Assembly (NCBI RefSeq): GCF_954871325.1
Contig: NC_088775.1
Location: forward strand, 49,701,561-49,765,560
From: Gordionus sp. m RMFG-2023
Lineage: Eukaryota > Nematomorpha > Gordioida > Chordodea > Parachordodidae
Reading direction: 5' to 3'
Length of the DNA stretch: 64,000 nt
Numbering within the stretch: position 1 is the first letter of the stretch; the number at the start of each line of letters is the position of its first letter. This document shows, piece by piece, positions 58,702-64,000 of this stretch. The position numbers and the translations under genes were made by a program. Below the pieces are notes generated by a model, which ran no database searches, was not told the DNA's origin, and saw nothing but the letters and a program-made list of their open reading frames with translations.

Positions 58702-58938
58702 TTGGTTTTTACAATGATAATCATAATTAAATTTAGCAAACAATATGGTCATTTATTTACCTCTATTATATATTTTTTTGATGAAGATTTAAAGGCAAGA
58801 TGGAATAATCTTAGAGATTATCAAAATAAAGAATATAAAAGAGCATTGGATAAAATCCTAGTGGTTCAACAGGGCCACCATATATATCTGCATGGCCATA
58901 TTATGAATATAAATTTTATATTACAAAATATTGAATAA
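58702..58938 (+). CDS. MADF-like fragment, possible exon
   Basis: The 78-codon frame contains DLKARWNNLRDYQNKEYKRA, the 'KKRW..LRD.Y.RE' signature in the second half of MADF (Myb/SANT-like) DNA-binding domains found in animal transcription factors and in PIF/Harbinger accessory proteins. The first half of the domain (W-x...ED...Y near the N-terminus) is not seen upstream in this frame, so the real exon probably starts near 58775, possibly after an AG. The tail is AT-driven. Identification is tentative. Confidence 0.35.
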   Translation: MVFTMIIIIKFSKQYGHLFTSIIYFFDEDLKARWNNLRDYQNKEYKRALDKILVVQQGHHIYLHGHIMNINFILQNIE

Positions 58939-60008
58939 ATATTTGTTTAAAATATCAATATTATTAAAATAATTTAATCACAAAATGAATTTCAAATATT
59001 TTTATTCTGATCAGAAATATTTTTAATACTTTGTTGGTTCCATAAAGGAAGATCTGAATCCTAAGTTTAAAATTTGTTATATTTAGTTTTTCCCAATGAT
59101 ATATATAACCATTATTGGTTCCCAGCCCTATCTACCAGGAATATCCTTAAACTATTGTAGAAAAAGTATCCTTCGCTTTATTGATTTTCCAGGGTATAAT
59201 TTAATTACTTTTCTTGTCTGAAACCTTATCATTTTATGACTTCGTGAGGTGCCCGTTAAATTTTGTGTTGATACGCTGTATTTTAGTAAATTTAAAAGAT
59301 AAAAATTGAAAAAGAAAAATAAAGATTAATTTTTAATAAATTGGAATTATCTTGGAATTACTTTTCGGAATAATCATAATATATGCATCGGACTAAATTT
59401 TAAATCATTATAATCTTCATCTTTGATATTTAAAAATTAATTATGAGTTATTTTATGACAATAAATAAAATTCTAAAAATAATTTTATGATCGTAAAATT
59501 GTTACCGAAGAAAAAGAATTTTTTTTTCAAAAAATCTATAACAATTTTTATTTATTTAAATAACATATAAAACTATATTAAAATATAAAAACCATGAAAT
59601 TTTTAAAACAAATTAAAATATAAATAAACATATTAAAACAGGTAAGGCGGCAAAAAAACGATGAATTTAAAAAAAAACTAAAGAAAGCTTTAAGATCCGA
59701 AGAAACTAATATATTGTAATCCCAAAATATATTTGATCAAATTAGTACAAAGTAAAAGATTTGACGTAAAAAATCTGAGATTTTGATGAGAAAACATTCA
59801 AAAAAAATGCGGAAGCTCATAATTATAAAGATTAGAATATAATATTGATCAAAATCTATATTTTATTTTGAATAATATAAAGTGCAAATTTGTATTTAAA
59901 CTATACTTAATTTTTTTTAAGCATGAAATATAATTTCTTTCGGTGAGGGTGTCGTGATTGGCGATTAAAATTGCCTGTGGTTTTATTTTATGAAATCCAT
60001 ATTTTATT
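58939..60008. other. Intergenic DNA downstream of the carbonic anhydrase gene
   Basis: AT-rich, frequent stops in all frames, no repeats shared with the rest of the window noticed. TTTATT at 60003-60008 reads AATAAA on the minus strand, about 100 bases beyond the carbonic anhydrase stop, and is a plausible poly(A) signal for that gene. Confidence 0.55.
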
Positions 60009-60108
60009 TAGAAGATGATTCATTCAATATATATAATATAAAAGAAAACCTCATCGCCGATCATTTAATATATAATATGATAATGAAGAATGAAATTTCA
60101 TTTTATAT

Positions 60109-61146
60109 TCATATCATATAATAATGATTATTTATATATAATATTAATGATAGAATAAATAACGAACATGATAGTTTTGAAATATTTGCGTTAGAAGAGA
60201 GATATATTGGGCGATTATTACGACTTTGTAAAGGTCTACGGTTAGGGCCAATAGAACTTCTAGCAAAACAGGTTCGTAATTTTGAATCACATTGCTGAAT
60301 TCTCTCGATAAAATATAGTTGACGCCTAGACAAATAATTTTTTTCCTTAATGATAGTCCATATGACATTTTCCGTGCAAGGTGGTGTAGTCAAAGATCCA
60401 ATGTATCTATAATATGTATTCCAATTTTCGGGAAGCAGGTTTTCCAGGATAAATTGATTACGCATATATAATATTGGAGTTCCACCAGTACGACTAAATT
60501 CTTTGCTATTTATATCTAGTTCTATTATTTCTAATAAAGGATCAAGCTTCGGGTTATCTTTATCCGTTTTAGGATTGCTTAATTCATATAAAACAGCCAA
60601 AACCGCTATTTGATTGGTCAGTTTATTTACATGGACTAAATGTACTTCTAAAGGGAAAAATTTACCGTCTATGGAGTGTTCCGAACCAACCAAACTCCTC
60701 CCACCTGAGCCCCAATGGAAATGAGCCTGATTGAACTCGAAAGATTGAGGCATTTCTATAAACGGTAGTATGCCATCCGAATATAAAACTATAGAAGTTT
60801 TTGTCTTTTCAATTCTCCATTTCCCAGATGGTAGTTGGTAATTACGTAATAAAAGATGTTTAAGACTAGCATTGTATATAGCGTCTGATAAATCGATAGG
60901 GGATTGTCGGAGGCGTGATTGCATAATGGAATCTTCTGAACCACATAAAGGATATCTTCGATACCACATTTCTGAACAATCATTATATCTGTAACTGAAT
61001 TCTTCACCAGAGATTGCTAAAACTTTGGAACGTCCATATATATATTGATGTGTCATTAAATTAAGGTATATTAATAACAATATCCATAATATATGTTTAA
61101 AGTTATTTTGAATCGATAGATTAAACTGTAACATTAAGAATTGCAT
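60109..61146 (-). CDS. CA: Alpha-carbonic anhydrase, secreted/GPI-anchored type
   Basis: Catalyses CO2 + H2O to bicarbonate and proton, probably at the outer cell surface. 345 residues from the ATG at 61146, uninterrupted. Hydrophobic residues about 19-30 (ILWILLLIYLNL) can serve as signal sequence. Domain about 48-300: QSPIDL (81-86), zinc ligands His142 and His144 in AHFHWGS and His169 in EVHLVHV, gatekeeper Glu156 in GSEHSID, and Thr253 in SLTTPPC. Cys68 and Cys257 are placed for the disulfide typical of extracellular members. A hydrophobic C-terminus (about 327-338) after a Ser/Asn-rich stretch suggests a GPI anchor. The proton-shuttle His64 equivalent appears to be Lys or Thr (about 116-117). 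No introns in the coding part. Confidence 0.93.
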   Translation of the reverse strand: MQFLMLQFNLSIQNNFKHILWILLLIYLNLMTHQYIYGRSKVLAISGEEFSYRYNDCSEMWYRRYPLCGSEDSIMQSRLRQSPIDLSDAIYNASLKHLLLRNYQLPSGKWRIEKTKTSIVLYSDGILPFIEMPQSFEFNQAHFHWGSGGRSLVGSEHSIDGKFFPLEVHLVHVNKLTNQIAVLAVLYELSNPKTDKDNPKLDPLLEIIELDINSKEFSRTGGTPILYMRNQFILENLLPENWNTYYRYIGSLTTPPCTENVIWTIIKEKNYLSRRQLYFIERIQQCDSKLRTCFARSSIGPNRRPLQSRNNRPIYLSSNANISKLSCSLFILSLILYINNHYYMI

Positions 61147-61200
61147 TTTCAAGGATAATATTTTAAATCGCTGATGTATTGTAGATTCCTAAAATGTTAA
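61144..61200 (-). promoter_or_regulatory. Possible 5'-UTR splice acceptor upstream of carbonic anhydrase
   Basis: On the minus strand TTTTAACATTTTAG ends at 61189, 42 bases before the ATG. It resembles a 3' splice site (pyrimidine-rich then AG), so the transcript could have a 5'-UTR intron or accept a spliced leader. TATATATT lies just upstream and could alternatively belong to a promoter. Sequence alone does not decide. Confidence 0.3.
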
Positions 61201-61858
61201 AATATATATTAATTATTTTGCTAGGTTAAAAAATTATATCGTTTTTAATAAATAAATATCAATACAATTACAAAATTATGATCAAGCTTAAAAAAGTATA
61301 AAATAGGGGAGGGGATCCTCTATTAGAAAATTTGGAGGCTTCTGTAAATATCACTTGAGTCTAATAAATTACCCACTATACTTCCCTTGCCCCTTCTATT
61401 GTATTACATAGAATCAGCTTGAATTAATTTCTGTTGTTGCCAATGCGATTGTAAGGAAGCAATACCATTTGATTTCATAGTTTCAAGGCAATATTTTTTT
61501 CAACCCTAAAATTGTAAATTTTATTTAATCATTTAAATAGTTTCATAGGAAATTTTGGTATGGTATAGCAATTAAAAACCTGCAGAAATCAGATTAGAAT
61601 TTCAAATTTTTAGGCTAGCCTAAAATTATAAATAAATTTTCTACGAATCTTTAAAGGGTATATTTCTTATTGGAGCATATAAAATCAAAAGATTCCTTGT
61701 TATAAAATGACACAAATGATCTTATATATATATAAAATAAAAAGAATGTAATTTATCCCTAAAAGTAAAAACACAAATTTAGTCACATAATCTTTACAAT
61801 TTCACAGACACTTCCTATATAAAAATAAAAAATATTATTTTAGGTGGAGTTCAATATT
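61201..61858. other. Intergenic DNA between carbonic anhydrase and hAT-1 copy 2
   Basis: AT-rich with no recognised gene, probably holding the promoter of the carbonic anhydrase gene in its left part. GGGGGTTA (61859-61866), just left of the hAT-1 end, would be one half of its TSD; the other half is beyond the window. Confidence 0.45.
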
Positions 61859-62308
61859 GGGGGTTACAGGGGCGGACTGGTGCTACGGCCTCGTGGGCAT
61901 TTTTTATAGCTGCCTCATTTTTAAGGAGGTATCGCCACCATATTTCTCATTTCGCTGGCCTTTGGCCCGTTTTTTCCCGGCCTTCGACCGGGTTCCCTTT
62001 ATTTTTGCAAATAAGTTCAAACGATTTACATTTTTAGTAAAAAAAAAGAATAATATGACACGATAATCATATATTTTATTTTAATTTACACATCTAAAAT
62101 CATATTCATTGCACATATAAAAAAATATTCATTGTACATATATATTTTATATTTAGATTTACAACGATATTGCACTATAAATCAAAATACATCACATGTT
62201 AAATATAAAATAATACATATTCAATATATAAAATCAATTAATTATACTTATAAAATTATTGTAATTATACAATATTGCACAGAGAATAAAATTGCTGCAC
62301 TTATAAAA

Positions 62309-62602
62309 TCAGACACCTATCATATTGTATAAATAGATATAATAAAATTTAAATATAAGAAAATAATATATAATTTTAACGTTGATAAATCTCTGATTAA
62401 CTTTGAATCTTTGCGCAAATAAACAATCTTCTAGTTCAATCTGCGCTGATAGTTCTTGTTCAACTGACATCATTAAAAACGCTTCTAATTTTTCTTGGCC
62501 TATATTAGCTCTCAGCCTATTTTTTATCATTTTTAATTTACTAAATGTTCTCTCGCAATTAACCAGCGTAAATGACGAAGTTAAAATGTATTCATATGCC
62601 AT
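62309..62602 (-). pseudogene. hAT-1 copy 2 transposase, C-terminal dimerisation region
   Basis: Encodes LTSSFTLVNCERTFSKLKMI followed by NRLRANIGQEKLEAFLMMS, the dimerisation motif of ZMYM-like hAT transposases (SERSFSKLK...R...M...RL..L..LS). The family's usual 'SAERSFS' is here NCERTFS. It would mediate oligomer formation needed for cutting. The frame is intact to a stop at 62309, but upstream parts of the gene are interrupted. Confidence 0.8.
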
Positions 62603-62780
62603 AAATTAATTGGTATATGCACTTGTGTGCATATTGTATCTTTTAAGAATTTCATACACGCATATTAAACACTTGATAAATTTTTTATCACACTCTGATT
62701 TATATTCATATTATAATATTCCATCTTCTTCATTTGACTTCTCATTTGTACATACGATATCATCGTCCGTTTCATTTAAT

Positions 62781-63920
62781 TCATAAATCCTTGAATACAC
62801 TGGCAAATGAACATAATTCGTTATGTAATTTAACAATTAATATATTTGCCAATTGTGCCCGTTTTTGCTTTTCAGAAATATCTTTACTATTTATTTCATC
62901 AAAATGTCTTAGGTGAAAATATTTCACATTCAAAATAAGCTCTCTATTTGTAGAAAACCCTTCCCACAAGCTGTTTATAAGTTGATCATTTCGACCTAAA
63001 GGTCAATCGATTCTTGAGGACATTCATCTTGGCCTTCGTCACTATATATTCTCCTTACTCGTTCTATTCGATTTTTTGGTAGAGCAGTCTGTACCCAGAT
63101 ACTCTCTTAAATGTGAAATTGTTTCATTTAAATTAGAAGCCATCTAAATTGCTTTATTTTGAATCGATGTAATAGTTATCGATGATAGAGAAAACTTAGC
63201 ATCTTCTATCATTTTCCATGCTGACAAAATATCTAAATTTTTAGTTTGAAGATATAATGACAACCATTATTTAAAAAATTTCCAATATTATAAATGTACT
63301 TAGCGTCTTAAATTTATATAAATTATCGATCAAAGACTGCGCTTTGATGAGGTATTTGCCTCAAATGATTTATTATCTATTAAAATTGAAGTGCACTTAC
63401 CGTTAATGGGATAAAGTTCTATTTACCATATATTCAGGGCTTTTTCAGGTGCCCACTACTTTATCTAATCTATTTTTTGCAGTATTCTCAACTAATTTTA
63501 GCTTGATGAAATATTCTGTTTCATCAAAGCATCCATCCTTTTATTTCACCAAAGAAAGTTGCTAGTCTGTTCAATAATCCAAATAAATTTTTGTTTTCAA
63601 TATTATCACATAAATCACATATACAGAGATTTAATATGTTACCAAATATACACACTACCTGGAGCCTCTTGTCTAATAAGAGTTTGCAACCCAACAAATT
63701 CACCCCGCATATTTGCACCACCATCAAATGATTCTTCAATTATATTTCTCATATTCCATGTTTTAAAAAGCATTCATTCAAGATATCAAAAAATTCTTTT
63801 CCAGAAGAGTTCTAACTTTTGTAAGTGCAAAAAACTCTATTATTTTGCCATTATATATATGTATCGTAGGCAATTGGTTGTTGATCATAAAACTAATATC
63901 TTCTTTTTTTATTAAATTCC
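62781..63920 (-). pseudogene. hAT-1 copy 2 transposase, middle and N-terminal parts
   Basis: 63524-63739 encodes ICGVNLLGCKLLLDKRLQVV and NILNLCICDLCDNIENKNLF, the G-x-Q...H-x-LNL region of hAT transposases with the usual His/Cys replaced. 62781-62969 matches the copy 1 block (NVKYFHLRHFDEINSK). Between them (62990-63350) the protein is broken by many stops, though short pieces match copy 1 (for example around DILSAWK). The catalytic Asp and Glu cannot all be placed. Not functional. Confidence 0.7.
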
Positions 63921-64000
63921 TGATTTGATCAAGAACAACTTTAATATTTTTGTTAACAGTGGTTTTTGATTACATGTTTATGAGAGAACCTCTTCCCTTC

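Larger units (their letters stand above)
61867..64000 (-). mobile_element. hAT-1 copy 2, runs out of the window
   Basis: Begins with the terminal repeat CAGGGGCGGACTGG (inverse of the end of copy 1 at 36545), followed by GC-rich segments (GGCCTTTGGCCC, CCCGGCCTTCGACCGGG near 61958-61991) and then transposase fragments on the minus strand. The right edge of the window corresponds to about 11896 in copy 1. Because this copy is uninterrupted, it shows what lies across the C1 insertion site of copy 1: AACTTTCTTTGGTGAA near 63540 (reverse complement), with a single ACTTTCTT. Confidence 0.85.

Noticed and set aside
1-64000. Assignment of the window to a particular species
   Set aside because: Composition and element content fit several AT-rich invertebrate lineages; nothing in the sequence is diagnostic without a database search.

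Overview
This is about 64 kb of very AT-rich eukaryotic DNA, almost certainly from an invertebrate animal. The clues are a GPI-type alpha-carbonic anhydrase, a MADF-like fragment, a MED10-like reading frame, and a mix of hAT, Helitron, Ty3/Gypsy and non-LTR elements. The species cannot be named from the sequence. Bacterial features (operons, ribosome binding sites, CRISPR) are absent. The only clearly intact host-type gene is the carbonic anhydrase at 60.1-61.1 kb on the minus strand. Nearly everything else is transposable-element sequence, much of it with boundaries and target-site duplications (TSDs) that can be read directly.

Region by region. 1-10.9 kb: three copies of a long inverted-repeat (foldback) element, one carrying a 3' fragment of a non-LTR retrotransposon (2622-3179) and one split by a small hAT element (9333-10516, TSD ATTTATAT). 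11.7-36.5 kb: one hAT element (hAT-1, copy 1) split by a 22.6-kb block of insertions nested inside one another. Family-C hAT element C1 (12340-34920) contains C2 (13112-16100, itself holding B1 at 14319-15520), B3 (16277-33506) and D (33934-34321). B3 contains Helitron 1 (16598-18995) and an inverted C3 (19845-33489). C3 contains Helitron 2 (20084-32089), which holds a 5-kb satellite array, a decayed Rep/helicase gene and Helitron 3 (28508-29954). 37.9-39.7 kb: a decayed ZMYM-type hAT transposase on the minus strand.

39.7-52.3 kb: a minus-strand Ty3/Gypsy element (Ty3-2), its probable 3' LTR at 39718-40060 and its 5' LTR at 51992-52337. Inside it sit a complete but decayed plus-strand Ty3/Gypsy element (Ty3-1, 41221-46193, TSD GATAT) and a hAT derivative (46202-46955, TSD GATATAAT). 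Immediately downstream of the Ty3-2 integrase is a reading frame resembling Mediator subunit MED10. 53.3-56.0 kb: a third, internally deleted Ty3/Gypsy element (TSD ATTA) whose empty site survives in an adjacent tandem duplicate. 57.2-58.4 kb: another B element (TSD TACATGAT). 58.7 kb: a MADF-like fragment. 60.1-61.1 kb: carbonic anhydrase. 61.9 kb to the end: a second hAT-1 copy on the minus strand, running out of the window.

The elements do not work as a pathway. The window is a layered record of transposition, and the nesting gives a relative order of insertion. The most unusual points are the depth of nesting, repeated insertion into one short motif, the satellite array inside a Helitron, the MED10-like frame in a retroelement, and Gag start codons formed at the LTR/primer-site junction.
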